From Streptococcus henryi DSM 19005 (lineage in GTDB: Bacteria; Bacillota; Bacilli; Lactobacillales; Streptococcaceae), in the NCBI RefSeq assembly GCF_000376985.1, contig NZ_AQYA01000029.1:1-64000 (forward strand): a stretch of DNA of 64,000 bases. Reading direction: 5' to 3'. Each line of letters begins with the position of its first letter. Within the stretch, counting starts at the first letter, position 1. Shown in pieces: positions 27,246 through 37,022 of the stretch. The translations under genes were made by a program, and so were the position numbers. Under the pieces are notes generated by a model. It did no database searches, was not told where the DNA came from, and worked only from the letters and a program-made list of their open reading frames with translations.

Positions 27246-28598
27246 ATGGTAAAAGAATATGATTATATTGTAATCGGTGGCGGTTCTGGTGGAATTGCTA
27301 GTGCAAATCGTGCAGCAATGCATGGTGCAAAAGTTATTTTATTTGAAGGCAAAGAGGTTGGGGGTACTTGCGTCAATCTAGGTTGTGTTCCTAAAAAAGT
27401 CATGTGGTACGGAGCTCAGGTTGCTGAAACCATCAATACATATGCTAAAGACTATGGTTTTGATGTCAAGACTGAAGCCTTTAACTTTGAAACGTTAAAA
27501 GCAAATCGTCAAGCCTACATTGATCGCATTCATGCCTCTTATGAACGTGGCTTTGATGGTAATGGCGTCGAACGTATCTATGATTATGCTACTTTTGTAG
27601 ATGCTCACACGGTAGAAGTGGCTGGGCAACTTTACACAGCTCCCCATATTCTCATTGCAACAGGTGGACATGCACTCTATCCTGACATTCCTGGTGCTGA
27701 GTATGGTATCACTTCTGATGGTTTCTTTGAACTGGATGCTGTACCTAAACGTACAGCAGTTGTAGGTGCTGGTTATATCGCTGTTGAACTTGCAGGTGTG
27801 CTTCATTCACTTGGAAGTGAGACGCATCTCTTTGTCAGAAAAGAGCGCCCGCTAAGAACCTTTGATAAGGAAATCGTTGAAACCCTAGTTGATGGCATGA
27901 AAGAAGATGGTCCAAACCTACACAGCTTTGCTATTCCCAAAGAAGTCATCAAAAATGATGATGACAGTTTGACTTTAGTTTTGGAAAATGGCCAGAGCTA
28001 CACAGTTGATACACTTATCTGGGCCATTGGGCGTGGTCCAAATGTGACAGGTTATGGTTTGGAAAAAACTGGCGTTGCTCTAAATCAAAAAGGTTTTATT
28101 GCAACCGATGAATTTGAAAATACCAATGTTGAAGGCATTTATGCCCTTGGCGATGTGAACGGGAAGCTCGAGTTGACGCCAGTTGCTGTTAAGGCAGGCC
28201 GCCAATTGTCAGAGCGCCTCTTTAACAACAAACCAAATGCAAAAATGGACTACAAGGATGTGGCAACCGTTATCTTTAGCCATCCAGCCATTGGCTCGGT
28301 TGGGTTATCCGAAGAAGCTGCTATTGAAACATATGGTCAAGATGATATCAAGGTTTATCGCTCAACTTTTACGTCTATGTATACAGCCGTAACTAGCCAT
28401 CGCCAAGCCTGCAAGATGAAATTAGTCACACAAGGACCAGACGAAAAAATCGTTGGTCTCCACGGTATAGGCTACGGCGTTGACGAAATGATTCAAGGCT
28501 TCGCAGTTGCAATCAAAATGGGAGCAACCAAGGAAGATTTTGATAATACGGTAGCTATTCATCCAACGGGAGCCGAAGAGTTTGTAACCATGCGTTAA
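27246..28598 (+). CDS. gor: Glutathione-disulfide reductase
   Basis: 450 residues, FAD and NADPH dependent. The redox disulfide motif GGTCVNLGCVPKKVMW lies near residue 40, GAGYIAVELAGVL near 175 binds NADPH, and the C-terminal AIHPTGAEE contains the catalytic His. It keeps glutathione reduced. SD AGGAG precedes the ATG. Confidence 0.93.
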   Translation: MVKEYDYIVIGGGSGGIASANRAAMHGAKVILFEGKEVGGTCVNLGCVPKKVMWYGAQVAETINTYAKDYGFDVKTEAFNFETLKANRQAYIDRIHASYERGFDGNGVERIYDYATFVDAHTVEVAGQLYTAPHILIATGGHALYPDIPGAEYGITSDGFFELDAVPKRTAVVGAGYIAVELAGVLHSLGSETHLFVRKERPLRTFDKEIVETLVDGMKEDGPNLHSFAIPKEVIKNDDDSLTLVLENGQSYTVDTLIWAIGRGPNVTGYGLEKTGVALNQKGFIATDEFENTNVEGIYALGDVNGKLELTPVAVKAGRQLSERLFNNKPNAKMDYKDVATVIFSHPAIGSVGLSEEAAIETYGQDDIKVYRSTFTSMYTAVTSHRQACKMKLVTQGPDEKIVGLHGIGYGVDEMIQGFAVAIKMGATKEDFDNTVAIHPTGAEEFVTMR

Positions 28599-28631
28599 GA
28601 AAAGTAGCTACAGGTCAGTAATATATTTCAA

Positions 28632-28681
28632 ACCTTCCTTTTTCCTTGTCTGAATAGCCTCTATTGAAAAAAAGGAAGGTC
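28632..28681. terminator. Inverted repeat downstream of gor
   Basis: ACCTTCCTTTTTCC (about 28631) pairs with GAAAAAAAGGAAGGT (about 28667-28681). It is a plausible transcription stop for gor, though no long T run follows on the plus strand. Confidence 0.5.
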
Positions 28682-28719
28682 AATCCCTTCCTCCTCAAAA
28701 GGTTCCCCAAATCTTTTGA

Positions 28720-28764
28720 GCTATTCATCCGACGGGAGCTGAAGAGTTTGTAACCATGCGTTAA
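28720..28764 (+). repeat. Duplicated 3' end of gor
   Basis: The 45 bp match the last 45 bp of gor (28554-28598) at 43 positions and include the TAA. The copy has no open frame in front of it, so it is a remnant of a tandem duplication or a rearrangement. The two differences are third-position or silent-type. Confidence 0.85.
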
Positions 28765-28806
28765 TCTCAATATTTGTACAGGGGCTTTACTCAAATAATT
28801 TGAATA

Positions 28807-28909
28807 ATACTCTTCGAAAATCAAAATGATAGATTATTAAGCCTTCTTACCTATCATCAGGCTAGTTTGCATCGGCATGCTCCCTTTAATTTTGATTTTC
28901 ATTGAGTAT
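28807..28909. repeat. MITE-like repeat, family 2, best-preserved copy
   Basis: Left arm ATACTCTTCGAAAATCAAAA and right arm TTTTGATTTTCATTGAGTAT are inverted repeats (16 of 20 positions). About 60 bp lie between, with no gene. Edges start and end in AT/TA, suited to a TA-targeting IS630/mariner-type transposase; similar repeats with TACTCTTCGAAAATC edges are widespread in streptococci. Confidence 0.65.
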
Positions 28910-28943
28910 AAAGTCATCGCCTCAAAAGTTTAAAACACAAAAT

Positions 28944-28972
28944 CAGCTCAAATCATTTTGGATTTGAGCTGG
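28944..28972. terminator. Terminator of folC
   Basis: CAGCTCAAATC pairs with GATTTGAGCTG; on the minus strand it lies just beyond the folC stop codon. Confidence 0.7.
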
Positions 28973-28974
28973 TT

Positions 28975-30222
28975 CTATTTTTCTGATAAGAGATAATTGC
29001 GAACTTGTGAGATAAAGTATAGTGATCCTGTTAGGACAAAAAAGTCTTCAGAAGATTCTGCTTGGTTCAGCCAGTCTCTGAAATCTTCTACCTTGGCATA
29101 CTTATCTGGATATAGCTCCAGCGGTCTTGCTTCGTAAAAATCAAAGCTAGTTATAGCTAGATTAAAATCAGCAAGTTGCTCTAGCATTTTATCCAGTGGT
29201 TTTCGACCGATTCCGGCAAAGAGCACATGAATGGTGCGGTCACTAAACTGAGATTTTAGGACTTGGACCAGCTTGGCGATGGAGTCTTCGTTGTGGGCGC
29301 CATCCAGCATGAGATTGTCCCTTATCAGCTCCGTTCTGCCCGGCCAGTGTGTATTTTCCAGACCCTTTTTGACATGTTCGGTTGATATTTTGGGAAATAG
29401 CGGAGCTAGGATAAGGCTTGTCATGGCTGCCAAAGATGCGTTAGCTTTCTGATGTTGTCCTAACATGGCTAGCTCGATTTGAGAAATAGTCTGGTCTTGG
29501 TAAACAAAATCAAAAGCTCTGCCATTTTCCAAAAGATGAAAATCCTGTCCAAGTTCATAGGTTGGACTAGCTAGTTCTCTGGCTTTTTGATAGAAGACTT
29601 GGCGGACTTCCTCTGTCACTGGACCGAAAATGAAGGGGACTTGCTTTTTCAGTGCACCCACCTTGTGCTCAGCGATTTTTGTCAGTGTGTCACCAAGCGT
29701 GTCCTGGTGATCAAAACTGATAGAGGGGCAGACGAGAGCCAGCGGTCTAAAGACATTGGTTGAGTCGTAACTGCCGCCAATCCCAGCTTCAATAATGGCA
29801 ATGTCAACGGGATTAATTGTGGCAAAATAGTGAAACATAATCAAGGTTACCAGTTCAAATTCGGTAACTTTACCAAATTTGGCAATAATATCTTGATTTT
29901 CAATAATAGGCTTAATCTGCTGGACTGTCTGGTCCAAGTCATGGTCAGAAATGTCTTTTCCGTCTATAGAAATTCGCTCATTAAAATGATGAATATAAGG
30001 TGAAGTGAAGGTCCCTGTCTTGTAACCTGAGCTGGTCAGTATGTGTTGGAGATAGCTACTTGTAGAACCCTTGCCATTGGTGCCAACAATGTGAATGGCA
30101 GGAAAGGTCTTTTGAGGATTACCTAGTTTTTCCAGCAAAACTTTCATTCGTTTCAGATCGGGACGACGTCCGTTGGCCTTAAATGAATGAATCCAAGAAA
30201 TAGTGTCAGTATCTATTGTCAT
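28975..30222 (-). CDS. folC: Folylpolyglutamate synthase/dihydrofolate synthase
   Basis: 415 residues, Mur-ligase-like. The ATP loop HIVGTNGKGSTSSYLQHIL and the central EAGIGGSYDSTNV motif are visible, with LDGAHNEDS in the C-terminal domain. It adds glutamate to folates. It starts 12 bp after the upstream DUF6556-type gene ends, so the two are cotranscribed. Confidence 0.94.
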   Translation of the reverse strand: MTIDTDTISWIHSFKANGRRPDLKRMKVLLEKLGNPQKTFPAIHIVGTNGKGSTSSYLQHILTSSGYKTGTFTSPYIHHFNERISIDGKDISDHDLDQTVQQIKPIIENQDIIAKFGKVTEFELVTLIMFHYFATINPVDIAIIEAGIGGSYDSTNVFRPLALVCPSISFDHQDTLGDTLTKIAEHKVGALKKQVPFIFGPVTEEVRQVFYQKARELASPTYELGQDFHLLENGRAFDFVYQDQTISQIELAMLGQHQKANASLAAMTSLILAPLFPKISTEHVKKGLENTHWPGRTELIRDNLMLDGAHNEDSIAKLVQVLKSQFSDRTIHVLFAGIGRKPLDKMLEQLADFNLAITSFDFYEARPLELYPDKYAKVEDFRDWLNQAESSEDFFVLTGSLYFISQVRNYLLSEK

Positions 30223-30234
30223 TTCAGTATAATT

Positions 30235-30648
30235 CTATTGAGTTGATTCAGATGAACTGGCTTCAGTTGATGTTTGTTCAGTGCTTGCTGGAGTTGTGTC
30301 TTGGTTTTCAAGAGCTTGACTGCTTTCAGTTGAAGAATCTGTGCTGGCATCTGCTGAACTCTCTTGAATTGAGCTGTCCTGAACATATCCAGAATTAGAA
30401 TCTGAAGCTTCTGTGTTGCTATCTTTTTCTTTGATAATAATGGTGGTAGAACCTGTTGAAGATGAGTCGTTAGTTTTATTCTGATTTGCCCCTGTGATAG
30501 CATTACGTATAGTCAAAGTAGCTACGATAATACTTAGGATAGACCCAATAAATGCTAATGTTTTTTGAAAGGCCGTGAAACCAGTTTTAATGTGTGTGTT
30601 GGATTTGCTTGTTTTTTTCTTGTTTTGGCGTGAATAATTTTGAGACAT
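30235..30648 (-). CDS. DUF6556-like membrane protein with Ser/Thr-rich tail
   Basis: 137 residues. A basic, Ser/Asn/Lys-rich start, one transmembrane helix (about residues 26-48, KTLAFIGSILSIIVATLTI), then a low-complexity Ser/Thr/Glu/Asp tail. No enzymatic motif. The family name is from memory and function is unknown. GGAAG lies before the ATG. Confidence 0.55.
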   Translation of the reverse strand: MSQNYSRQNKKKTSKSNTHIKTGFTAFQKTLAFIGSILSIIVATLTIRNAITGANQNKTNDSSSTGSTTIIIKEKDSNTEASDSNSGYVQDSSIQESSADASTDSSTESSQALENQDTTPASTEQTSTEASSSESTQ

Positions 30649-30979
30649 AATAACTTCCTTTTACTAAATTAAATAGCAAAGCCTAGAAGAAGCAGAAAAA
30701 AGATAATAGACTTACTGTGTTTCCAAGTTATAACGTCTATTTTTTTTCATCCCAGACCTAAGCAGTTTTCAGTTTAACATATGTTATTGTTACTATGTGA
30801 AGTATACTACCTTTTAATGATTTTAGTATGTTTCTACTTAAAAAATTGATTACTCCACTCGTTTTTCTATTATAGAACTTTCTCTTAAGAAATGCGACTC
30901 AAAACTAGATTTCAAAGATGAAGATTTTGAACCATTATGTGTTATAATAAGAACGATTGATTTTTTAGAAGGATATAAT
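30649..30979. other. Divergent intergenic region
   Basis: 331 bp between the minus-strand folC unit and nifS, with no gene. TATAAT at about 30943-30948 with AGAAGGA at 30968-30974 serves nifS. The rest is AT-rich and shows no repeat or structure I can name. Confidence 0.5.
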
Positions 30980-32125
30980 ATGATATACTTTGATAATTCT
31001 GCGACGACCATTCCTTATGCTGAGGCTTTAAGGACCTATCAGGAAGTCGCTAGCAAGATTTTTGGAAATCCCTCAAGTTTGCACAATCTTGGGACCAAGG
31101 CCAGCCGTATTTTGGAGGCTAGTCGCAAGCAGATTGCTGATCTCCTTGGGGTCAAATCTAATGAAATTCTATTCACTTCAGGCGGTACCGAAAGTGACAA
31201 CTGGGTCATTAAAGGGGTGGCCTTTGAAAAAGAACGTTATGGCAAGCACATCATTGTCTCTGACATTGAGCATCCAGCGGTTAAGGAGTCGGCAAAATGG
31301 CTGAGCCAACATGGTTTTGAGATTTCTTACGCACCAGTAACCTCTCAAGGTTTTGTGGATGTGGATCAGTTGGCTGCGCTTTTACGCCCAGATACTATTC
31401 TGGTATCAGTCATGGCTGTCAATAATGAAATTGGCGCTATTCAGCCAATCCAAGCAATTTCTGAGCTTTTAGCTGATAAACCGACCATTGCTTTCCATGT
31501 TGATGCGGTGCAGGCTATTGGTAAGATTCCGACTGATACCTATTTAACTGACCGCGTTGACTTTGCCAGCTTTTCAGGTCATAAGTTCCACGGTGTTCGA
31601 GGTGTTGGATTTATTTACCGTAAGGAAGGTAAGAAGCTACAGCCCTTGCTAACTGGTGGGGGGCAAGAAGGAGATATGCGTTCAACGACTGAGAATGTGG
31701 CTGGCATCGCTGCCACTGCAAAAGCTCTGCGATTAGTCATGGATAAGGAAGAAACAGCCCTTCCTAAGATTGCTCTTATGCGTAACCTCATTCATGACGA
31801 GTTGGATAAATATGAGGATATCAGTATTTTTTCTGGTAAGAGTGACGACTTTGCGCCTAATATCCTTACTTTTGGCATTAAGGGAGTTCGAGGGGAAGTT
31901 GTGGTTCATGCTTTTGAGGAGCATGAGATTTATATTTCGACTACTTCAGCCTGTTCCTCTAAAGCAGGTAAGCCAGCAGGAACCTTGATTGCCATGGGTG
32001 TTCCAACTAAGCAAGCCCAAACGGCTGTCCGAATCAGCCTAGATGACGACAATGACATGAGTCAGGTAGAGCAATTCTTGACTATCTTTAAGCAAGTTTA
32101 TAACAAAACGCAAAAAGTGAGATAG
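30980..32125 (+). CDS. Cysteine desulfurase
   Basis: 381 residues, class V aminotransferase fold, PLP dependent. IYFDNSATT starts the protein; SGGTESDN and the PLP Lys in SFSGHKFHG (near 206) are present, and the active-site Cys is in STTSACSSKAG (near 330). It releases sulfur from cysteine. The gene precedes thiI, so it likely supplies sulfur for 4-thiouridine in tRNA, as in other nifS-thiI pairs. Confidence 0.93.
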   Translation: MIYFDNSATTIPYAEALRTYQEVASKIFGNPSSLHNLGTKASRILEASRKQIADLLGVKSNEILFTSGGTESDNWVIKGVAFEKERYGKHIIVSDIEHPAVKESAKWLSQHGFEISYAPVTSQGFVDVDQLAALLRPDTILVSVMAVNNEIGAIQPIQAISELLADKPTIAFHVDAVQAIGKIPTDTYLTDRVDFASFSGHKFHGVRGVGFIYRKEGKKLQPLLTGGGQEGDMRSTTENVAGIAATAKALRLVMDKEETALPKIALMRNLIHDELDKYEDISIFSGKSDDFAPNILTFGIKGVRGEVVVHAFEEHEIYISTTSACSSKAGKPAGTLIAMGVPTKQAQTAVRISLDDDNDMSQVEQFLTIFKQVYNKTQKVR

Positions 32126-32235
32126 ACCTGGACTCAAATTGAATCTAAAGAGCGAATTTTTGAAATTCCTCAGTTACAATAAAGCCTAGCATAGATTTGC
32201 AGGCTCATTAATCAAAAAAAACGAAAGATATAATC

Positions 32236-33453
32236 ATGCTAACTTATTCAGAAATTATGGTTCGCTATGGCGAACTTTCGACAAAAGGTAAAAACCGCAT
32301 GCGTTTCATCAATAAATTGAAACGCAATATTCAACACGTTCTCTCAATCTACCCAGACGTTCATGTTACAGCTGATCGTGATCGCTGTCATGTATACTTG
32401 CACGGGACAGATTACCAGCCAGTTGCGGAATCACTCAAACAAATTTTTGGTATCCAAGCCTTCTCACCAGTTTATAAATTGGAAAAAGATGTTGAGGTTT
32501 TGAAAAAAGCAGTGCAGGAAATTATGACAGACCTTTACCACGAAGGATTGACTTTCAAGATTGCCAGCAAGCGAAGTGACCACAACTTTGAACTAGACAG
32601 CCGTGACTTGAACCATACCTTGGGTGATGCTGTATTTGATGTGCTGCCAAATATTCAGGCACAAATGAAAAAACCTGATGTGACTTTGAAGGTTGAAATC
32701 CGTGAAGAAGCAGCCTATATCTCTCATGAAGAAATCAGAGGGGCTGGTGGTCTTCCAGTCGGGACTTCAGGTAAAGGGATGCTGATGTTGTCTGGTGGTA
32801 TTGATTCACCAGTTGCAGGTTATCTCGCTCTTAAACGTGGGGTTGATATTGAAGCTGTTCACTTTGCCAGCCCACCTTACACTAGTCCAGGTGCCCTTAA
32901 AAAGGCTCAAGACTTGACTCGCAAATTGACAAAATTTGGTGGTAATATCCAGTTTATCGAAGTCCCATTTACGGAAATTCAAGAAGAAATCAAAGCAAAA
33001 GCACCAGAAGCTTACTTGATGACGCTGACACGTCGCTTTATGATGCGTATAACTGACCGCATTCGAGAAGTACGTGATGGACTTGTCATCATTAACGGCG
33101 AGAGTCTTGGTCAAGTTGCAAGCCAAACACTTGAATCCATGCAGGCTATCAATGCAGTGACTTCAACTCCGGTTATCCGTCCAGTTGTAACCATGGATAA
33201 ACTTGAAATCATTGAAATTGCTGAAAAGATTGATACCTTTAACATTTCAATCCAACCATTTGAAGATTGCTGTACGATCTTTGCCCCAGACCGTCCCAAA
33301 ACAAATCCAAAAATCAAGAATGTTGAACAGTATGAAAAACGACTTGATGTCGAAGGTTTGGTTGAACGTGCTGTAGCTGGAATCATGATTACGGAAATCA
33401 CACCACAGGCAGAACAAGACGAAGTAGAAGATTTGATTGAAGACCTACTGTAA
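32236..33453 (+). CDS. thiI: tRNA 4-thiouridine synthase
   Basis: 405 residues. An N-terminal ferredoxin-like and THUMP region ([20 protein letters not shown], about 1-165) is followed by the PP-loop [19 protein letters not shown] near residue 185 and a C-terminal [12 protein letters not shown]. No rhodanese domain, as usual in Firmicutes. It thiolates U8 of tRNA with sulfur from the neighbouring desulfurase. Confidence 0.95.
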   Translation: MLTYSEIMVRYGELSTKGKNRMRFINKLKRNIQHVLSIYPDVHVTADRDRCHVYLHGTDYQPVAESLKQIFGIQAFSPVYKLEKDVEVLKKAVQEIMTDLYHEGLTFKIASKRSDHNFELDSRDLNHTLGDAVFDVLPNIQAQMKKPDVTLKVEIREEAAYISHEEIRGAGGLPVGTSGKGMLMLSGGIDSPVAGYLALKRGVDIEAVHFASPPYTSPGALKKAQDLTRKLTKFGGNIQFIEVPFTEIQEEIKAKAPEAYLMTLTRRFMMRITDRIREVRDGLVIINGESLGQVASQTLESMQAINAVTSTPVIRPVVTMDKLEIIEIAEKIDTFNISIQPFEDCCTIFAPDRPKTNPKIKNVEQYEKRLDVEGLVERAVAGIMITEITPQAEQDEVEDLIEDLL

Positions 33454-33792
33454 TCTTCTCTTAAAAAAGCACAATTAAAAATAGAATAAAAAGACTTGAA
33501 AAACTCTTTCGCATGCCTCCAATTCAGAAGAAATGAAGTGAGCGTCAGAAATGTTTTAAGTCTTTTTTGCTACAATTTTTCTTGGAAAAACTCTGTCTTG
33601 GGTCATATATGTCGAATGAAGAGCTTTCAGATAAGGAACAGAGACGCAAATTCGGAATTAAGTAAGTGGAAAAACAGTTCTGCTTCTCAGTTTAGCGCAA
33701 GAGGTTAGTCATCAATCTCAGGAAAGAATGATTTTAATTTTCTGAAAATTTATGCTATAATGGACACAATTAAAGAGAATTGGAGAAATTAC
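33454..33792 (+). other. Intergenic region between thiI and ridA
   Basis: AAAAAGACTTGAAAA near 33488 can pair with TTTTAAGTCTTTTTT near 33554, a long-loop stop for thiI. A possible 18-codon frame (MSNEELSDKEQRRKFGIK, 33609-33665) has no good ribosome site and is not called. TATAATGG at about 33754 with GGAGAAAT serves ridA. Confidence 0.5.
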
Positions 33793-34173
33793 ATGGTAAA
33801 AACTATTCATACAGATAAAGCGCCTGCTGCTATCGGACCTTATGTTCAAGGTAAAATCGTTGGAAACTTTCTGTTTGCATCTGGTCAAGTTCCCTTATCG
33901 CCTGAAACTGGTGAAATTGTAGGTCAGACCATTGAAGAACAAACTGAGCAAGTCTTAAAAAACATTTCTGCGATTTTGGCAGAGGCTGGAACAGATTTTG
34001 ACCATGTTGTTAAAACGACATGCTTCTTGTCTGACATGAACGATTTTGTTCCATTTAATAATGTTTATGCTACAGCCTTTAAGTCAGATTTCCCTGCTCG
34101 CTCAGCAGTTGAAGTGGCTCGCTTGCCAAGAGATGTTAAGGTAGAAGTAGAAGTCATCGCCTACATTGATTAG
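33793..34173 (+). CDS. ridA: RidA-family enamine/imine deaminase
   Basis: About 126 residues. IHTDKAPAAIGPYVQG, ASGQVPLSPETG and the Arg in PARSAVEVARLP are typical of RidA (YjgF/YER057c). It hydrolyses reactive enamines from PLP enzymes. The ATG at 33793 follows TTGGAGAAATTAC; upstream in-frame codons lie in the promoter. Confidence 0.93.
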   Translation: MVKTIHTDKAPAAIGPYVQGKIVGNFLFASGQVPLSPETGEIVGQTIEEQTEQVLKNISAILAEAGTDFDHVVKTTCFLSDMNDFVPFNNVYATAFKSDFPARSAVEVARLPRDVKVEVEVIAYID

Positions 34174-34196
34174 TGAGGTCTCATCGCAAAGTTTAT

Positions 34197-34225
34197 CAAG
34201 GACTGGATTTCCAGCCCTTTTTTTG
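34197..34225 (+). terminator. Terminator of ridA
   Basis: AAGGACTGG and CCAGCCCTTTTTTT form a hairpin with a T tail. Confidence 0.75.
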
Positions 34226-34295
34226 TAGACTCTCTCTGTTAATGCGAGAAGGAATAGATCAAAAGTGCTATAATGTAAGAATGGAGGTAAAGAAA

Positions 34296-35498
34296 ATGTT
34301 TTCAAAAATGGAGTACAAGCGTACGATTTTAGCCTGTCTATCTCTTATATTGGTGATTTTATTAGGTTCCAGCCTTTACAGTTTGATTTTTGAAAGACCA
34401 GGTCAGGAAAAGACTGTGTCTGAAGTAGAGTCTAATAAGCAAGTCAGAACCGCGCGTGTAGTAGCCAATGGAGATATTCTCATTCACGACGGTCTGTACA
34501 GCAGTGCTGCACAAGACGATGGCAGTTATGACTTTAAACCATATTTTACCTATGTGAAAGATTGGATTTCAAAGGCAGATCTTGCTATTGGTGATTATGA
34601 AGGTACAATCAGCCCAGATTATCCATTAGCAGGCTACCCTCTTTTTAATGCGCCAAGTGAGATTGCAACAGATTTAGCTGAAATTGGCTATGATGTTATT
34701 GATTTAGCCCACAACCATATTCTTGACTCAGGGTTATCAGGTGCTCTCAATACTCTTGATACGTTTGAAAAGCTAGGTCTCTCAACAATTGGTATCTATA
34801 AAGAGGATAGAAGTAGTGAAGATTTTTTGATTAAAGAAGTTAATGGTATTAAGATAGCAATTTTAGGCTATTCTTATGGTTACAATGGCATGGAAGCTAA
34901 TTTGACAACGGAAGAGTATAATGCTCATATGTCAGACCTTGATGAGAAGCAAATCAAAGCAGAAATTCAAGAAGCTGAAAAGAAAGCAGATGTTACCATT
35001 GTTATGCCTCAAATGGGAGTTGAATACCAATTAGAACCTACTCAGGATCAGGTTGACCTTTATCATAAAATGGTTGATTGGGGTGCCGATGTTATTTTTG
35101 GAGGTCACCCACACGTTGCGGAACCCTCAGAAACCCTTGAAAAAGATGGCGAGAAGAAGTTTATCATCTACTCCATGGGAAACTTCATCTCAAATCAGCG
35201 TTTGGAAACAGTAGATGACATATGGACAGAGCGCGGCCTCCTCATGGATGTTACCTTTGAGAAGAAAGACAAAAAGACTATTGTGAAAACCGTCAAAGCT
35301 CATCCAACCATGGTTCAGGCTACTGCTAGAGGTATTATTGGTAAAGAAGGATTTGAACTCTACGACTACAGAACCCTAATCCTTGAAGATTTTATTGAAG
35401 GCGGGAAATACCGTGATGAGATTGACCAAACAACTCGAGCTAAGGTGGATACAGCCTATCAAGAAATGACTGACTTGGTGAACCTACAATGGGATTGA
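34296..35498 (+). CDS. CapA-family poly-gamma-glutamate-type capsule protein (metallophosphatase-like)
   Basis: About 400 residues. An N-terminal transmembrane helix (about residues 9-30) is followed by an extracellular domain with VANGDILIHDGLY, GDYEGTI, DLAHNHILDSG and GGHPHVAEP, the metal-binding motifs of PGA_cap (calcineurin-like) proteins. The ATG at 34296 has GGAGG and a TATAAT 30 bp upstream; the longer frame back to 34173 crosses the terminator. No other PGA genes lie nearby, so its substrate is unknown. Confidence 0.82.
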   Translation: MFSKMEYKRTILACLSLILVILLGSSLYSLIFERPGQEKTVSEVESNKQVRTARVVANGDILIHDGLYSSAAQDDGSYDFKPYFTYVKDWISKADLAIGDYEGTISPDYPLAGYPLFNAPSEIATDLAEIGYDVIDLAHNHILDSGLSGALNTLDTFEKLGLSTIGIYKEDRSSEDFLIKEVNGIKIAILGYSYGYNGMEANLTTEEYNAHMSDLDEKQIKAEIQEAEKKADVTIVMPQMGVEYQLEPTQDQVDLYHKMVDWGADVIFGGHPHVAEPSETLEKDGEKKFIIYSMGNFISNQRLETVDDIWTERGLLMDVTFEKKDKKTIVKTVKAHPTMVQATARGIIGKEGFELYDYRTLILEDFIEGGKYRDEIDQTTRAKVDTAYQEMTDLVNLQWD

Positions 35499-35995
35499 AA
35501 ACATTTAGCAACTTAAAGAAACTCTATTACAAATCCTTTCCGCCCCAGGAAAGGATTTCCTTGTGGCTTTTAATGGTCAATAGCTGGCGCAGACTTGGGA
35601 GATGGCATCTCTACCAAGAAAAAGGTAACTTAATAGCCTTTGCCTATACAGTCGAGACAGCAGAGCTCTATTTTATTCTCTTGCTGGCTGTCGCTCCAGA
35701 ACATCAGTCCCAAGGGTATGGCAGTCTTATTCTGCAAGAATTGATTCAGACAGCAGGACTGAAACCAGTCCTTATCACTATAGAACCTATGGATCAGCAG
35801 AGCGAAAACTATAGCCAACGCCTTAAACGACTTGCCTTTTATGAAAAGAACGGTTTCGAGCTCACTAATCACTACTATCATGAGGGAGAAGAAACCTATC
35901 AGATTATCACAAAGAATTCTCAAACAGAGCTTGAAAAATTCGAAAAAATCATGCAAAGATTTTTTGGAAGAAGCTTAAAAATTAAGGTAGACTAG
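35489..35995 (+). CDS. GNAT-family N-acetyltransferase
   Basis: 168 residues. The acetyl-CoA binding motif A is visible as LLAVAPEHQSQGYGSLILQELI near residues 70-90, and YEKNGFELTNHYYHEG is the C-terminal GNAT end. Substrate unknown. It overlaps the capA end by 10 bp, so translation is coupled. Confidence 0.85.
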   Translation: MGLKTFSNLKKLYYKSFPPQERISLWLLMVNSWRRLGRWHLYQEKGNLIAFAYTVETAELYFILLLAVAPEHQSQGYGSLILQELIQTAGLKPVLITIEPMDQQSENYSQRLKRLAFYEKNGFELTNHYYHEGEETYQIITKNSQTELEKFEKIMQRFFGRSLKIKVD

Positions 35996-36335
35996 CCAAG
36001 CTCTGCTAATGAGTTTAAAAAACAAGAGCTTTTCAAAGTAGTTTCCGCCCTCTGATAACTTAACATGTAGTGTTCTTTTCTTTATGTTTTCAAGTGGTGA
36101 AGATTTGACATTCAAGACTATTATTGTTAAACTGACATCATTAATATTTATGGAAGATTCCTTATCACTGTATTCATAAGACATTTATTCTTGATCGTAT
36201 AATCCTGAATTAATGATTTAATTCCTTATTACGATATAATGATTTAGACAGAACTTAATGAAGTTTCCCCTCTTTTTTAAAGGAATCTAGTTAACATCTA
36301 ATAATTAGTTGTTAGCATTGTAAGGAGTGAACAAG

Positions 36336-36500
36336 ATGTGGGTTGTAAGAAATACCAATTGGCGCAATGGTAATCAATATGTTCAAGCACAAAAGAGTTT
36401 TGAGACCTATGAAGAGGCACAGAAATTTAGAGAAAAACAGGCTGTGAGTACTGAAATATATGAGACTAATCAATCAGTAGAGGATTTTGGAACTTTTTAG
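36336..36500 (+). CDS. Small hypothetical protein (54 residues)
   Basis: A short frame with a strong AAGGAGTG ribosome site 9 bp before the ATG. The product starts MWVVRNTNWRNGNQYVQAQK and is hydrophilic with a helical EEAQKFREKQ stretch. It stands alone; the gap on the left (35996-36335) holds no other gene. I do not recognise the family. The good ribosome site and codon use support it as a real gene. Confidence 0.5.
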   Translation: MWVVRNTNWRNGNQYVQAQKSFETYEEAQKFREKQAVSTEIYETNQSVEDFGTF

Positions 36501-36515
36501 ACATAAAAAATAGTC

Positions 36516-36637
36516 GTGTAAAAACTCAAATCTGAGTTCTTCTTTTGAAAAATAGATACTTTAAAAAGGCATAGAATTAACGTTTGTGATAATGAAATTC
36601 TATGCCTTTTACTGTATTCTGGAATCTTTGCCCAGAC
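36516..36637. repeat. MITE-like repeat, family 1, degraded copy
   Basis: About 120 bp closely matching 43551-43669: the same CTTCTTTTGAAAAATAGA, the inner stem AAAAAGGCATAGAA / TTCTATGCCTTTT, and CTTTGCCCAG. Its outer inverted repeats are partly lost (left GGCTGGG missing). It may end transcription of the small gene before it. From 36638 to 36860 nothing further is seen. Confidence 0.75.
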
Positions 36638-36863
36638 TTTTCAAGTTTTTCAAAAATGTTAAAGCGTAATCGAATGAATTATCAGAAAAGCTTAGTATTA
36701 TAACATAGTACTTGGAAGTTGTGCTACTGAAATCAATGAAAAGGAAAAAAGTATTCATACAAATAGGATACCGATATTAATTCATAGAATGAACAGTGTA
36801 AATATTTTAAATTTTGGTCACTTTTACCTACTGAAATATTTTTTGAAAAATGACGCTAAATCC

Positions 36864-37022
36864 TTGAAAAAGAATTTCTGACGTGATAAAATAGCAATGT
36901 TGACTAAATGCACATCCTGTGCAACCGCACGAAAATCGTATCAAGTAATCTCTATGGTTCACGATTTAGGCGAGTCTTCACAAGAGGGATATCCTCAGAC
37001 AAAATTTTATAGGAGGTGCATA
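36864..37022 (+). promoter_or_regulatory. rplU promoter and leader (L21 leader position)
   Basis: A TTGAAA (about 36864) and GATAAAAT (about 36883) precede a leader of about 130 nt. The leader contains pairing segments such as TGCACATCCTGTGCA (36909-36923), and ends in the TAGGAGGTGC ribosome site of rplU. Firmicutes usually carry an L21-responsive leader here; identity is inferred from position. Confidence 0.6.

Noticed and set aside
33609..33665. 18-codon frame MSNEELSDKEQRRKFGIK
   Set aside because: Protein-like, but no ribosome site or promoter; possibly a remnant of a lost gene.
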